This document shows positions 43,051-54,349 of a stretch of 64,000 bases of DNA, piece by piece. Below the pieces are notes generated by a model, which saw nothing but the letters and a program-made list of their open reading frames with translations, did not search any database and was not told the origin of the DNA. Positions within the stretch are counted from its first letter, which is position 1; each line of letters starts with the position of its first letter. Source of the DNA: Blepharisma stoltei (Eukaryota > Ciliophora > Heterotrichea > Heterotrichida > Blepharismidae); NCBI GenBank assembly GCA_914767885.1, contig CAJZBQ010000064.1:124001-188000 (forward strand). The letters run 5' to 3'. The translations under genes and the position numbers were made by a program.

Positions 43051-43449
43051 TTAGTAAAGATAAGAAGCAAACACAGAAACCACACAAAACATAAAGTCAT
43101 TCGAATATGAAAACCATGCCGCATTGTCAGTTTCTTCATCCCAAAAGCATTTTGATCCCATTCTCACGCCTTGTCCAAGCTTTTCACCTACTACAACTTG
43201 CACCATGATTTTATAGCGGTTTGCGTGTCCTTCTTTTAAGGCTGCTCTTACTTCTTCTGCTATAGCGAGAGGAAATGGGTTTACATTAGTGTTATTGCGG
43301 CCTTGATATTTATCTTCAGGACCTATCTGTCGCTCCACGATTTCTTTAATGATTTCTTTAGCCTTAAGAGGGCAAAATTTGTCTTTGTAGGAAGGCTTTG
43401 ACGAGTAAGCGTCTAATCCAAGTCCAATGCCTAAAGTGGATGATTTCAT
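43051..43449 (-). CDS. Tctex-type dynein light chain
   Basis: Dimeric accessory subunit of dynein, here possibly ciliary. ATG at 43449 (MKSSTLGIGLGLDAYS) is chosen over the upstream in-frame codons because those run into AT-rich 5' sequence. The C-terminal half matches the Tctex1 fold: KYKIMVQVVVGEKLGQGV-like (NRYKIMVQVVVGEKLGQGVR), a tryptophan-containing segment (CFWDEETDNAAWFSY), and terminal SVFASYLY. 132 residues with a slightly extended N-terminus. Confidence 0.88.
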   Translation of the reverse strand: MKSSTLGIGLGLDAYSSKPSYKDKFCPLKAKEIIKEIVERQIGPEDKYQGRNNTNVNPFPLAIAEEVRAALKEGHANRYKIMVQVVVGEKLGQGVRMGSKCFWDEETDNAAWFSYSNDFMFCVVSVFASYLY

Positions 43450-43454
43450 ATTGA

Positions 43455-44145
43455 ATATTATAATTTGCTTTACTCCGCCCGTCCTTGATCGAACGGCTCG
43501 CAAAGGATAAAAAAAAATTTTTGGGAAAAAAAATTATATATAAAATGAAAAAGATATATATAGATTTGTTTTATTTACTTTAAATAAGAGGGTTAAGAGT
43601 ATTTAATAATTATTTTTACAGCAAAAATTTGAATAAATTTCATAAGAATACCAATTTTTTAATATTTTGATTTTGTGGTTACCCCTTTAAACTGTATAAA
43701 TTTAGTTTCTTATTGAATTGCAAATTTTAAATTTTAAAGAATCTCTATTTTTTAGATTATTGAGTTTTTTAAGCCCAGGTTGATGACTAAAGCGCTTCAG
43801 ATGGTTGATTCCGTAGTTAATTTCATGTATCAATATTATAAATTAAATGTCAAATTTCAGATAAATATGTAAGCCAGTAACTTTTTAGCATGCTTAATTA
43901 GATTCTTAAGTGTTTAAACTTATAAAATAATATAAATTTTCGAGTTTTAAATTAATGCTCCAATCCACCACAACGTAAGCTTATAATCCAGCCTAAAGAT
44001 TATTAAATGGTTATCTCTTAAAATTTATCCAAACCTTTTGAAAAATCTATTTCTAGTAATTTTTGATTTTTTCCCTCAAACGTTTTAGAAAAACTCAAGA
44101 AAGTTATGCCATCAAAATCTGTTATTAACAATGCTCTTATAATAT
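43455..44145. other. AT-rich spacer between divergent genes
   Basis: Between the dynein light chain gene (minus) and the small gene at 44151 (plus). Nothing recognised. Confidence 0.5.
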
Positions 44146-44150
44146 AAAAA

Positions 44151-44459
44151 ATGAACCTTTTTGAAGATAACTCTACAGATTATGAACAAGACATTACAGA
44201 ATGAATATGCGAAATCCATGAAAACCTCAATAAAATTGCATCAGAAAAATCAAATTACTATGGTTTTAACTTTGAGCTTGATTGCGTCAAAGATGACTCA
44301 TCATCAATTTTTCAATGGGAAGAGTCAACAGATTTATACAGAGCTAGCAAAGAGAAATTATCAATCAGTCGACTCTCTCAAGCTCGGTCAAGTATGTCAA
44401 CTTTGACATCATTAGACGCCGAGCTTGCTGAAGAAATTCCTAGTATCTTAGAGAAATAA
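44151..44459 (+). CDS. Small acidic hypothetical protein with UGA tryptophan
   Basis: ATG at 44151 to TAA at 44457-44459, 102 codons, with UGA read as Trp at codon 19 (DITEWICEIHENLN). The product is acidic and serine-rich at the C-terminus (RLSQARSSMSTLTSLDAEL). With the standard code it would be missed. No family recognised; base composition and the clean frame support a real gene. Confidence 0.6.
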
Positions 44460-44464
44460 AATTG

Positions 44465-44905
44465 TTACGTTGATGGAAATTTCTCCGAAGACACACTCCC
44501 TATGGAGTAGGTTAGGCGGCTCCCAATGAACCTGAAAGCAGGGCCTCTATCCCTAGCCCTTCAGGCTTGAGGATGCCTTGGAGAAGAGAAAAATTGTGTT
44601 TCTCCCTAAAGTTTTCCCGTCCCTGCCAGGTGGGCTTTACCTCTAGCATAATCATCGTCTATAACTATCGGGGGGCATCCTACAAAGTTGGCTCTAACTT
44701 AGGTAGCAAATCCTTAGATTAGGCGAGTAGCACCAGAAAGTTCAAGAGGAATGAATTTTGGTTGTGCCTTACACCATTTGCACTCTGGTGTATACACACC
44801 CAGCGTAGGCAAATTTTCCTGGAGTCAAGCTAGTCTGGCTAGTAGGGAGCCCACTTTGTCTGTATAAATCTAATCTTAGCATCTTAGGCCTGGAAAAGAT
44901 AATTT
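44465..44905 (+). repeat. GC-richer dispersed repeat
   Basis: About 44500-44650 resembles the reverse complement of 33430-33560 (CCTCTATCCCT, CTTCAGGCTTG, GTCCCTGCCAG) and 34060-34130. It therefore belongs to the SINE-like family. Borders not resolved. Confidence 0.55.
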
Positions 44906-45193
44906 CGTTAGACTCAGACATACAAGAAAAATTAGGAGCTGTAAAGAAGAACCATTAGGGATGCTTTTTCAGCTAAAATTTTAATTTTAAATGTAACTAA
45001 CGACAAAATATTTAACGAAAGATTTTTTTGGATATTTTTTTGCGCGTTTAATTGGAATCGCACATAAAAGCGCTAAATTAAAGATTAAGTATTTTGGACT
45101 AGTAAAGTGCGGAATAAGAATGGAACAGAATCATCGGGCTTGAATTTAGCGCTTTTTTCCAAAATTGAGGACATATTTTCCCATAAAAGTTAG

Positions 45194-45697
45194 TTATGCT
45201 TATTATATTGTTAATAGGAACATGTCTAATCTGTACTTCGCCTGCCGAAAGTTCAGCAGCAGAGAAGGCAAAGGTCTGATGGTCTTTATTGATTTTGCTG
45301 GCCACCTGAATTTCCAACCCCCAACGCCATCCAGATATGCAACAACCCTGTACTAAGCCTACACCAGAACTTTGCTCTCTCGGCAACCATTTTCAACTTG
45401 ACTGACCCCGTTTCGTCGTCTAATTTACCTCCCCTCTTTTCAGATCATCCCAAGAAAGAACTCAACAGCTTTTGCCATTCGGAGCAAACCACAGTAGCAG
45501 CTTAGGCAGGTATGTCGCGCTACCTCATATCGGCACAAAAAGCTGCACTTAACTGCCCAAGGAGTCAGGACCAAAAACAGCAGCTTTCGGTCTCACGTTT
45601 CTCACTTCTAGGCGACTGACTATAGCTGGGCCATAAACACTGTCACAGAGGGACAGGTCATTCATCTCCGGCCATTTTAAGTATCCATAAAAGTTAG
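45194..45697 (-). mobile_element. SINE-like insertion with 13-bp duplication
   Basis: CCATAAAAGTTAG at 45181-45193 and 45685-45697. The 504-bp block is GC-richer, and its minus-strand end is AT-rich (CAATATAATAAGC). It contains TTTCCAACC near 45310. The host sequence around it could not be assigned to a gene. Confidence 0.75.
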
Positions 45698-46012
45698 AAT
45701 TGAGTAAATAAAGATATAAGCTTATTTATATAATTTTAGCTTCAAAATATGTGAAAAGCGATAATTAATATAAAATATTTAAATATAAATTTTTTCAGAA
45801 TTACCTCTACCAGTTGTTATCATCCCTTTTTAAAATTCTTTATATAATTTGATTTCCTTCAAAACAGTTTTTTAACAGTAAATTAATTTTCTTTCTAAAT
45901 CTCTTATAAAAAATCCCTATTTTTTATTACTCAAAATTTTTTACAAATTTTTAAGTTAAATGTTAATTAACTGGCTTGGCAAAAATGCTAGTATCAGTAC
46001 TTCAATTATTTT
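45698..46012. other. AT-rich intergenic region
   Basis: No feature recognised downstream of the minus-strand gene at 46019. Confidence 0.5.
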
Positions 46013-46018
46013 CTGTTT

Positions 46019-46471
46019 CTACACAAATTCCTGACATCTTAGCATATCAGTTTCAAATCCCTCATTTCTGCCCTTTTTAACTTGAAAACTCGACGAAAAT
46101 TTAAATTCGGGGTCAATTTTTTTGAAGTATTTGTTCGAGTTTTCTTCTTTTATTGAGTAACTCGATGGATTAGTCCAATTTGTGCTTTTTTGCAAAAAGT
46201 TGCAAAAATCATTTCTGCTTGATTTATTAGAAAAATTTAATTCTTTCCAATTTGAGCTTGGGTTTTCGAATGGCGAAGATTGTTTACGATTTTTCTTAAA
46301 AAATCCTGACAAATCTTCTGTGTTTGTAAAATTATTTTGATCTTGAGAAGAATTTTCGTAGTCTCCGTTGATCATTTGCTTTTTAGTAGCTTTGCTGTGT
46401 TGTATTAATTGAAAATTTTCAATAATTTGTTGCTCTTTGCTGTTTTCTCTATAGTTAATTTCGATGCTCAT
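46019..46471 (-). CDS. Hypothetical Asn/Ser-rich protein
   Basis: 150 codons from ATG at 46471 to TAG. Polar and low-complexity (NSSQDQNNFTNTEDLSGFFK, FEKPSSNWKELNFSN-like), without membrane segments or a known domain. It lies just downstream of the OSCA gene on the same strand, with about 100 bp between them. Confidence 0.5.
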   Translation of the reverse strand: MSIEINYRENSKEQQIIENFQLIQHSKATKKQMINGDYENSSQDQNNFTNTEDLSGFFKKNRKQSSPFENPSSNWKELNFSNKSSRNDFCNFLQKSTNWTNPSSYSIKEENSNKYFKKIDPEFKFSSSFQVKKGRNEGFETDMLRCQEFV

Positions 46472-46578
46472 TTGAATTTTATCTTTATTAAAAATGGGAT
46501 ATAGAACAGTGCAAAATGGAAATATATATAGATTTAATAAGGAATTTTAATATTATATTTTCTTAGATTTTTTGCTAT

Positions 46579-49500
46579 TTAGGGGTTATTTTCATGAATT
46601 CTGAATGGATTTGCATGATAGCTTCTTCTCGAGAATTCTCTGCCTTCAGAGAATCTTGGCATTGGGGAAATTTCTAGGTCAGAATTTGGTTTTTTAAAGT
46701 CCCTAGCACTTGATTTCAAGAATAACGATCTCCTTCCTTCTTCTAGCTTATAATTTTGAATTGCGAAATTCTTAACTGGGCTTTTCCCATTAATCAAAGT
46801 GGAAATCCTTTTCCTCATATCTTCCTCCTCATTTTTGCCTTTTTTCTTTTTTATTATCCCAAGCCAATTTTCCCAAGCTGTCTTTTTAGTTATAGGGTTG
46901 CTTCTTACATAATCTTCATAGAAATGCACAACTTGATTTTTATAGTCTTGGTCTGCGTCATCCTCTATCAATTTATAAAGTTTTATTTTTCTTTTACATA
47001 TATGTCTCCATGGGAATAAAAAGTACCATGCTACAAAAGATGTGAAAAGTAAGGGAAAATAAACGTTGTCTTTTTTCATTATATATTGTGTATAGCAGTT
47101 GGAAACCTATTTATAAGTTACTGAATATATAAAAATAATTATTGGGAGCCAAGACTGCATTGAAATTGATAGACCTTTACCAAGCTGTCTAGGCCTTGAA
47201 CTTCTGCGGAGAAGCAAATATTTATCAGTCCAGTATTGGAAAAATACCCCACAGAATGCGATAACTAGTCCGAACGGAAAAAGTGGGGCGAAAATAAAAG
47301 CAACGATCAGCGTTACTATGATATTTGGGTATAACTGTATTATATCAATAGGTGGGTTTTCCCAAATTTCATTAGCTCGTGACTGAGTTAGCCCTAATGT
47401 TCCATCTTTTTGGTTTTTGACTTCTCCTCTTCTCCATAGTGTATAGATCCAAATTGGGTGGAAAAAATAAACCACTGGATTGAGTATAGAAGTGGCTGTT
47501 AATAAGAAAAATACATCATTTACTAACCCATATGGTTTGAATAAATCTTCAGTAGAGCTAGCGTTCACAATTATCAAAATAATCGCTGAGTTTAATGATA
47601 ATCCTATTACAAGCTTATGACTGCTTGCTTTATAAAAGTTCGTCCACGTGTGGTGTTTTTCTTTGTATGATAAAACTCTTACAAAAGCATCAATAAGCTG
47701 ATTTATCGTCAAAATTGATAAAGACACTAATAGCGAAAAAGCTTCTACTTCCATGAGACTTAAGGTCGTCCTATTAAGCTCACTTTTATTTGTGTAGTCC
47801 TTATAAATTTCACGCTGCCTTGCCTTTAAAAAGTACACAGAAGTAAGAGACCCAGCCAATAGCAAAATTGTTGCTAATGCTGTTATTATTCTACGGCAAT
47901 TTCTTTGGTAAGGATTCAAGCTTAAATTTTCCCATATAATATCAGATGGCTCTGGAGCTTGTTTAAGTGATATATGTTTCCCTTTAAATGACAGCCGGTT
48001 GTCATACAAGCAATTGCACAAAGTATGAAAAAACCTAAAAAACGCCCCTTGATCCCAATGCTCAGCAACAGCTTTTGCGTCAGATTTTTTTTGAAAAGTA
48101 ACAAAGCAGACACCAATGTTTTTTAATCCATCTAAAATATTTTTTTCTATAGCTTTATAAGTTTGTTTTTGGATTTCAATTTGTAGCTTTAATTCTCTTT
48201 GAGATGGGTAATCTATATTTTATTTACATTTACAACAAATCATGCTTGATTGAGGGTGCGTTCTGTATTTTTCAAAATAAGCTTTGGTGAAAATCAATTT
48301 TCTTTGGTATTTTTCATATCGTTTTTTAGCCCTTTGGAAGCTTCTTATGTCATAAGCTGAGCTTATATCGTAGACTTCTGCAAATCTGCCGTCTTCTCTT
48401 CCATTGTCTTCTAGAAAAGTTTTGAGTTCATCTCTATTATAATCTTTATCAAGCCCTCTTATTCATACTGCATATCTTGCAGGTGAAAAGCTTAAAATAT
48501 CAATGTGCCGGGTTTTTTTACCTAGAAATCTTCTTAATTGAACATAATTGCCGTTAGGCAATGTGGCGACACGTTGCTGTACTGCGACAAGAAAAAAAAG
48601 AATCCAGAATTTGGGGTCACAAATTAAAAAAAGTGGCCCCGAAGGGCCACGGGGTCGCTGACGGTGATTGTCCGTGGTGGGTGTTGGCTTGGGCTGACTG
48701 GGCCTCTCCTCGGCCCACAGGCGAGAAGACCGACGGCGTAGTACCAATCGGATACTTCTGGAGGAGCAATATGATGCCTGCAAATGGCAAGGGTAGTTCC
48801 AGAAGAAGGCACGGGACGGTCTCTCATGCTCTGAGCACTACTAGGGGTTAAGAGAGTCCTTTGCTGCAATTTTTTGTCCAGCAGGTGCGGGTGAGTCTCC
48901 CCGAAAGATGGCGACGTCATTAAAAATGGTGACGTCGACAAAAAAAGGGCGTTAGGTGGCTTTAGTGACTAGCGCCACATGAAGCGCGAAGCTGAAGCTC
49001 GACTGGCTAGGGGCTGAAATAAACCCCGGTTAACCTCTCTAATCTAAATCTCTCTCTCTTTCTTAATTGAACAGTATTTAAAATCATAACTAAGCTGCAA
49101 ATTGAGTGTAAAATTCCTTGCCATTTTGGGACAGATGAAGAGTTTCCGTAAGCTCCTATAGAAAGGTCAATTTCCCAGCTTTCACTTCCTTCTCCTCAGT
49201 CTCCAGAATGCCCGGCCATTAAATTTGATACCATACAAGGGATTGCTGCTATAGTGATCGCCAGAGCTAAAATTATCATTGCATTCAAGGTAAAATAGAA
49301 ATATAAAGGAAACCCAATGCCAAGCTCGCTTAAATTTTTAAGAGGACATGTAATAGGAAACAAAGGTGCGTCCTAATTTATTTTTACAATTGGAAGATTA
49401 CAACATTCGCACATATCATATTCATCAATATCAGGGAAGTCTAGCATTCGAATCATGCTTGCATGCTGAATGGAGCTTACGTTGTGTTTTTTAGCTAACT

Positions 49501-49965
49501 CCCTCCCCCCTTTAAATTAGAACTAAATATTGGTAAAATTTTAATTATTTGGGTACTTTATCTTCCCTTCAAATTGGATTATTTTTTAATGGAAAATTTT
49601 AGGTGAAAATATTGATTTTTATGAAATTAGTTTTTTAACCTAATTTAATGAAAAAGTGCAAGTATAATATTATTTAAACAGTTTTTGCATTTAATTGATA
49701 ATTTTTTTTAATTAATTCTATATTAAAATAATTTTAAATTAAAATATTGCTTTCAATTTAATTTTTTTAATTTTAAAAAATAGATATTTTTTTAAAAACA
49801 AATTTAATCCCCTTTAATTTGGAATAGCATTTTTGTTCCAAATTAAAATGGAAGGAGTAAGCGTAAATCTGCATATTCATTAATAAGAGAGTCCCTTGAT
49901 GATTTGCTCTCTTCCATGTCTAGAATTTTATTAAATGATATTCCTGTTTCGGTAATTAAAATCAT
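46579..49965 (-). CDS. OSCA/TMEM63 (CSC1-like) mechanosensitive cation channel
   Basis: The family forms osmotically or mechanically gated cation channels. After removal of three 15-nt introns (49373-49387, 48213-48227, 47107-47121), a 362-bp MITE (49498-49859) and a 529-bp retroelement (48545-49073) the frame is exactly 817 codons, which fits. Landmarks: an N-terminal helix (AMIILALAITIAAIPCMV); a cytosolic RRM-like region (GVCFVTFQKKSDAKAVAEHW); the family signature LKQAPEPSDIIWENL; then at least seven hydrophobic segments and a basic tail. UGA is Trp repeatedly. The start at 49965 (MILITETGIS) gives a short N-terminus before the first helix. Confidence 0.88.
47107..47121 (-). other. 15-nt intron
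   Basis: Minus-strand GTAACTTATAAATAG. It contains an in-frame TAG; removal joins the last channel helix to KKDNVYFPLLF. Confidence 0.9.
48213..48227 (-). other. 15-nt intron
   Basis: Minus-strand GTAAATAAAATATAG; removal joins CCK and YYPSQRE in the channel's cytosolic region. Confidence 0.88.
48531..49073 (+). mobile_element. Retroelement with (TC)n tail and 14-bp duplication in OSCA gene
   Basis: TTCTTAATTGAACA at 48531-48544 and 49060-49073. The insert ends CTGAAATAAACCCCGG .. ATCTAAATCTCTCTCTC, like the tail of the element at 23335. Its removal restores TVQLRRFLGKK in the channel. Confidence 0.88.
49373..49387 (-). other. 15-nt intron
   Basis: Minus-strand GTAAAAATAAATTAG; removal joins CCNLPI and DAPLFPITC. 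Confidence 0.88.
49496..49859 (-). mobile_element. Family-2 MITE (diverged) in OSCA gene
   Basis: TAACTCCCTCCCCCCTTTAAATTAG at the left, a TTGGAATAGC..GTTCCAAATT hairpin and GAAGGAGTAA at the right. Excision gives CGC TTA GCT AAA AAA CAC. Confidence 0.85.
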
Positions 49966-50143
49966 GTTTTATCACACCGCCAAATAATTTAGTTTAAGAA
50001 AATTAGCTTGAAAGGTGAAAAATTTGATTTAAAAAGTAAAGAATCATTAATCTTAAACAATTAAAGAGCTTTTTTTTGAGAACGCTAATAAGTTAGATCA
50101 AAGATATGACGCTTGCAATGATATTGAATGGAATATATTAAGA

Positions 50144-51619
50144 TTATTTCACAGAAACGACGTCCTGCAATAAAGTTCTGATCAAATTTTCATTCTTCAA
50201 AATCTGGGCCTTAGTATGGTTAATTTTCAATTGTTTTTCCTTAATTGATTCCTCCACCTCTGCTAGTTTATCATAAAGTGGCTGTAGCTGGTCTTCAGTG
50301 ATTCTTTTCTGTTCTTCCATTTTTGCATTGGCCTGTATATATTGATTTTTCCATTTTTCATACTCTCGCTTCATGCTTTCTATATCATCATTAACAAAGT
50401 CCATTGATTTTCCTAATGGATTTGTGCTTTGGACAAGCTTTTGGATCGAAGTCTTGAGGGTATCAATGTCAGCAATATCAACTGGTGCAGCTGGTCTATC
50501 TCCTTTCCTATTGCCACCTATTCTACCTAGCTTGATTTTTTTCCCTTGATCTTCGTTTAAATCTGATTTTTCACGATCAATTACGACTTTTTTGCTGCTT
50601 TCTTTATCTTTTTCCATTGCCTCTCTAACAAACTTTCCATGCTCTTCTGCTTTTATATTTTCATATTGAGGATTTGTTTTGGAGGGTTGTTGAGAAGTAA
50701 TAGGGATGTCTTCATCTTCATCTTTATTGCTTTCAGAAATAATGTGAGTCGGAGCAGAAGGTCCTTTTACTTCTTCTACACCTTTTGGCTGATTTTTTGG
50801 AGGCCTTCTCCCAGCTGTTGTAGGTCTTTCTGCCTTTTTTTGAGGTTCTGCTTTAGGTTCTTCTTTAGGCGGTTCTTGCTTTGGTGGTGCTTTTTTCTCT
50901 TCACCTCTTCTGCCTTTTTCGTCTCTTTTAGGCGGCTCCTTTTTGTCTTCTTCTTTCTTAGGCCTTTCTTCCTTTTTTCTGCCCTCTTCTCTTTTGCGGG
51001 ACTCTTCTTTCTTTCTAGCCTCTTCTAAAGCTCTTGCTTCTTGGGCTTTAGCTTCTTCTGCAGCTTTGGCTTCCTTTGCTTTAGCTTCTTCTCTAGCTTT
51101 TTGTTTTGCTTCTTCTCTAGCTCGGTTTTTTGCGTCTTCTTTGGCTTTGGCTTCTTCTCTTGCTTTGGCTTCCTCATTGGCTTTGCCTTCCTCAGGGTCT
51201 CTGGCTTTTCTGTCTTCTTTTCTTTTGGCTCTTGGCTCCTCTGCAGGAAGTGCTTGCTTTTGGTATTGCCCTGTTGCTGCTCTATAAAGGCCTTGCAAAA
51301 AGATGTTTGTGCTTTCCCATTCTTGGCCGGCAACAATTTTGCTAGGCTTTGCAGCGATTTGCTCGCCGATTGTATTGGAAACGTGCTGGATAATTTTTTC
51401 TAAGAAATTTGTTTTTGCATCTCGCTCCGTCACGTTTGCAGAATCGCATTCTTGCTCAGTAAATAACCCCTGGGGATAGCCTGTAGCCGCCATGGTTGCC
51501 ATGATAACGTCATGAAGAAATCTAAACGGAGGCTTCTTAAGCAATTTATCGTTCATTTTAGGCTTGCTTATTAGCGAGCTGTACATCTCAGCCGTTACCT
51601 TCCAAAGGTCTTCGCCCAT
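50144..51619 (-). CDS. IFT54: IFT54 (TRAF3IP1/MIP-T3 homologue), IFT-B subunit
   Basis: Intraflagellar transport complex B protein that binds tubulin and IFT20 in cilia. 491 uninterrupted codons. The N-terminal 120 residues form the calponin-homology-like domain (KPPFRFLHDVIMATMAATGY, GLFTEQECDS, KTNFLEKIIQHV). The middle, about residues 125-290, is a long E/K/A-rich low-complexity linker. The last 130 residues form the coiled coil (MKREYEKWKNQYIQANAKM .. LLQDVVS). Domain order and length match IFT54. One of the few genes in the window with no insertion. Confidence 0.92.
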   Translation of the reverse strand: MGEDLWKVTAEMYSSLISKPKMNDKLLKKPPFRFLHDVIMATMAATGYPQGLFTEQECDSANVTERDAKTNFLEKIIQHVSNTIGEQIAAKPSKIVAGQEWESTNIFLQGLYRAATGQYQKQALPAEEPRAKRKEDRKARDPEEGKANEEAKAREEAKAKEDAKNRAREEAKQKAREEAKAKEAKAAEEAKAQEARALEEARKKEESRKREEGRKKEERPKKEEDKKEPPKRDEKGRRGEEKKAPPKQEPPKEEPKAEPQKKAERPTTAGRRPPKNQPKGVEEVKGPSAPTHIISESNKDEDEDIPITSQQPSKTNPQYENIKAEEHGKFVREAMEKDKESSKKVVIDREKSDLNEDQGKKIKLGRIGGNRKGDRPAAPVDIADIDTLKTSIQKLVQSTNPLGKSMDFVNDDIESMKREYEKWKNQYIQANAKMEEQKRITEDQLQPLYDKLAEVEESIKEKQLKINHTKAQILKNENLIRTLLQDVVSVK

Positions 51620-51728
51620 TCAAAATAATTATATTCCATTTTTCATATTTCTTAATTCCCTGCTATTTTAGAAAATCTAAAATAAACTCTATCAAAATAT
51701 TTGTATTTTATATAATTTATTGAAAAAA

Positions 51729-52899
51729 ATGGACAGGCTATCAGAAAGCGATCCTGAAGAAGAATATGTAGATATTAGTGATGATAATTCGATAGAGATT
51801 ATACCCAAAATAGAAAATGATGATGATACACAAATTTGTATCGAAGAACCCATAATTGTAGAAAACAGCTATGTGTTGTACCCTATTGTTGGAAAAGAAG
51901 CAGATGGAAAATTTGAGTCAAAAAGAAGGTATAGGGAATTCATCGCTTTGAGAGAAAATTTAAAGTGCCAATGGCAAGGATGCTATATTCCTCAGATTCC
52001 TCCAAAAGTATATATTGTAATTATAACCATAGGGAAATCTATGAAAAAATGTAATAGATCAAAGAAAGAAGCTCCTAGAAAGCTTTCTTCAAAAACTTAT
52101 TAAAATTCATCATTTATACCATTCAGAACTGGTCCAATGCTTTTTAAAATCCTCACAAGAAATTCCAAAAACTCCTTATAAGTGCTCATATTTTCAGCTT
52201 TCTCAAATTTACGAAAATAGTTTTCCTGATTACTCTAATTTTATCGCAAATCAAGAGCATATCCTGATGCTAGAAAACGAAAAAATATATTTTACTTCTC
52301 ATTTAAAAGATTTACAACTTTTTAAATATAATTGCTATGGAACGGCTTGGAGTTTTGATCAGTATAATGAAAGATTGCAAATAATGTATCAAGGGCTGAA
52401 AGGCGTCTCCAAAATTTATGCTAAAGATAAAGATATAAAAACGAATATAAAAGTTCTCGAAAAGAATCCTTATTCAATATTAGAAGATTGGGCAAGTTCT
52501 GCGATACTAGATATTGAGGCACTTATTGAAGCAATAACATGCATTGATGCATTTAAAGCAGAATTAATCAAAATAGAAGAAAATCGAGAAGAAGAAAAAA
52601 AAACCCTTTATGAATTGGAGAGAGGAAACTTAGGGATTTTCCAGATGCTTACAATGAAGCCTAAGGAATATTATATTGAAGGATCAAAATTGCAGCTAAA
52701 TAGAATAGACAAAGAAGCTTCAAGCTTACAAAAGATCATTAATATTTCTATTGGCCAACTTTTGAATTATGAAATTCCAAAAACCAAAGAAGGAAGAGAA
52801 AATTTTGAATCTGCATCTCAAGCATGCCTGAACTTGAGTGTGGACAATTTAACCGCGCTATTGCAGCAAAAAACCCGAATTAAAAAATGCTTCAATTAA
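51729..52899 (+). CDS. PX-domain protein (sorting-nexin-like), paralogue 1
   Basis: The PX domain (residues about 45-140) binds phosphoinositides: YPIVGKEADGKFESKRRYRE (RRY core), then GCYIPQIPPK (the proline-rich PX loop). A C-terminal helical region of about 230 residues resembles a BAR/Vps5-like coil. A 16-nt intron at 52017-52032 contains no useful frame; removal gives GNLWKNVIDQRKKLLESFL with UGA as Trp. ATG at 51729 is chosen because the upstream codon is TTG. A tandem paralogue follows at 53030; both are about 380 residues. Confidence 0.85.
52017..52032 (+). other. 16-nt intron
   Basis: GTAATTATAACCATAG, at the position equivalent to the 15-nt intron in the neighbouring paralogue. Confidence 0.92.
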
Positions 52900-53029
52900 G
52901 GACATTTCAAATAAAGTAACTTCTATTTTTTCATTCTAAACTTTTATTATATGCTATAATTATTCTCACTTGATATTAATAAATAAGATACTATAATTCT
53001 TATAACTCAGGTTGAACAATTTTTAAAAA

Positions 53030-54241
53030 ATGGAAGATATAATTGAGGTAAAAAGTGAAACAGAAGAAACCAACCCAAATGTCGTAGAATCTGACTTTTC
53101 TTACCCCAATAACCAAAAACCAAACCCAAAATACAAACCTCAAGGAGACATCCAAATTTCTGTTGGAGATCCTACTATAAACAACGCCTCAATAAGAAAA
53201 TATGCGTTATACCCTATCACTGGAAATGATTCTTCAGGAAATTTCCAAATAAATCGCCGCTATAAAGATTTTCGCGCTTTAAGAGATGTTTTATCAAAGC
53301 AATGACAAGGCTGCTATATTCCTCAGATTCCTCCCAAGCAAATGATTGTAAATTCTATATAGGGAAATTTACAAGCAGATTTCCTTGACCAGCGCAAAAA
53401 GCTCCTGGAGTTTTTCCTTATAAAAACGGCCAAAATTCCTTATATTTACCAATCAGAAATTTTCCAACAGTTTATTAGAGGTCCTCAAGACTTTCTTAAA
53501 TGTGTAGGGCATATAGGCAGACTCCCTTATACAAAGCAAGTTAACATTTATAAAGAAATATTTTCAGATTCAGCTAATTTTATAGGAAATGAAGAAAGTA
53601 ATAGAGAAATGAAAGAAATTCAGAAGGAACTTGCTAATTGCTTGACCAATTTGCAGATGCTTGAAGGAAAGTGCAAAATGACAGTGGATTATTTTGGTTT
53701 CTATCAGAAAGAGATACAAGGAATGTTTGGAGATTTGAAAAATGTTAATAAATTATATTTGGATGATATAGAAATTAATTGCGAGACAAGAAAATTAGAA
53801 AAAAATCCATATATTGGTATATTGGATTGGGTTAGGACAGAAATTTTAGATTTATCAGGACTTGTGGACGCAATCCAAGACAAATTTAATTTAGAAGCAG
53901 CCCAACTAAAAACTGCTGAAAAAATTGACAAAGAAAGGCAGCATCTTTTGAAGCTTCAAATTGGAAAAAGAAATTTTTTTCAAATAATCTGCCAAAGTCC
54001 TAAAGAGCATTATATAGAAAAATCTAATAGAGACATCGCGAAGTTTGAAGAGGAGCTCCAATGCATAGAAAAAATCACAAATATTGTGGCTGGGAATTTA
54101 TTGAATAAGACAATACCAAAATTCAAAGAAGGAAAACAGCAAATTTATGATGCCATGGTAAGGGGATTTACAAGTGCAAGTATAAAGGAGCTGGAATTTC
54201 TGGTGATGCAAAATAAACAAGTTGAGCAGTGCTTTAATTAA
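53030..54241 (+). CDS. PX-domain protein (sorting-nexin-like), paralogue 2
   Basis: Tandem duplicate of the gene at 51729. PX core: YPITGNDSSGNFQINRRYKD and GCYIPQIPPKQMI; the Trp before QGCY is UGA. After the 15-nt intron (53348-53362) comes GNLQADFLDQRKKLLEFFL and the helical C-terminal region (NPYIGILDWVRTEILDLSGL, shared with paralogue 1 as NPYSILEDWASSAILDIEAL). The two proteins diverge most at the acidic N-terminus. A role in endosomal sorting follows from the family, not from direct evidence. Confidence 0.85.
53348..53362 (+). other. 15-nt intron
   Basis: GTAAATTCTATATAG, same phase and site as the 16-nt intron at 52017. Confidence 0.92.
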
Positions 54242-54349
54242 TATTATTTACATGTATATTTAAATCGATTAATTTTTGCAAGGCAAGATCTTATTTATGT
54301 ATAAATTCCTGGTAAAAATTTTTAAATAAAATGGTATAAATTGAATTAA

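Noticed and set aside
45099-45386. Minus-strand 95-codon ORF
   Set aside because: It lies mostly within the SINE-like insertion (45194-45697) and crosses its border, so it is not a host gene.
47922-48116. Separate 64-codon frame overlapping the OSCA gene
   Set aside because: It is an alternative frame; the correct frame reads GVCFVTFQKKSDAKAVAEHW into CNCLYDNRLSF.
48463-48941. Arg/Pro-rich minus frames near 48.5-48.9 kb
   Set aside because: They read through the retroelement inserted in the OSCA gene; only the last codons (VQLRRFLGKK onward) belong to the channel.
50639-51403. Plus-strand phenylalanine- and serine-rich frames opposite IFT54
   Set aside because: They mirror the E/K-rich linker of IFT54 on the other strand; low complexity, no start context.
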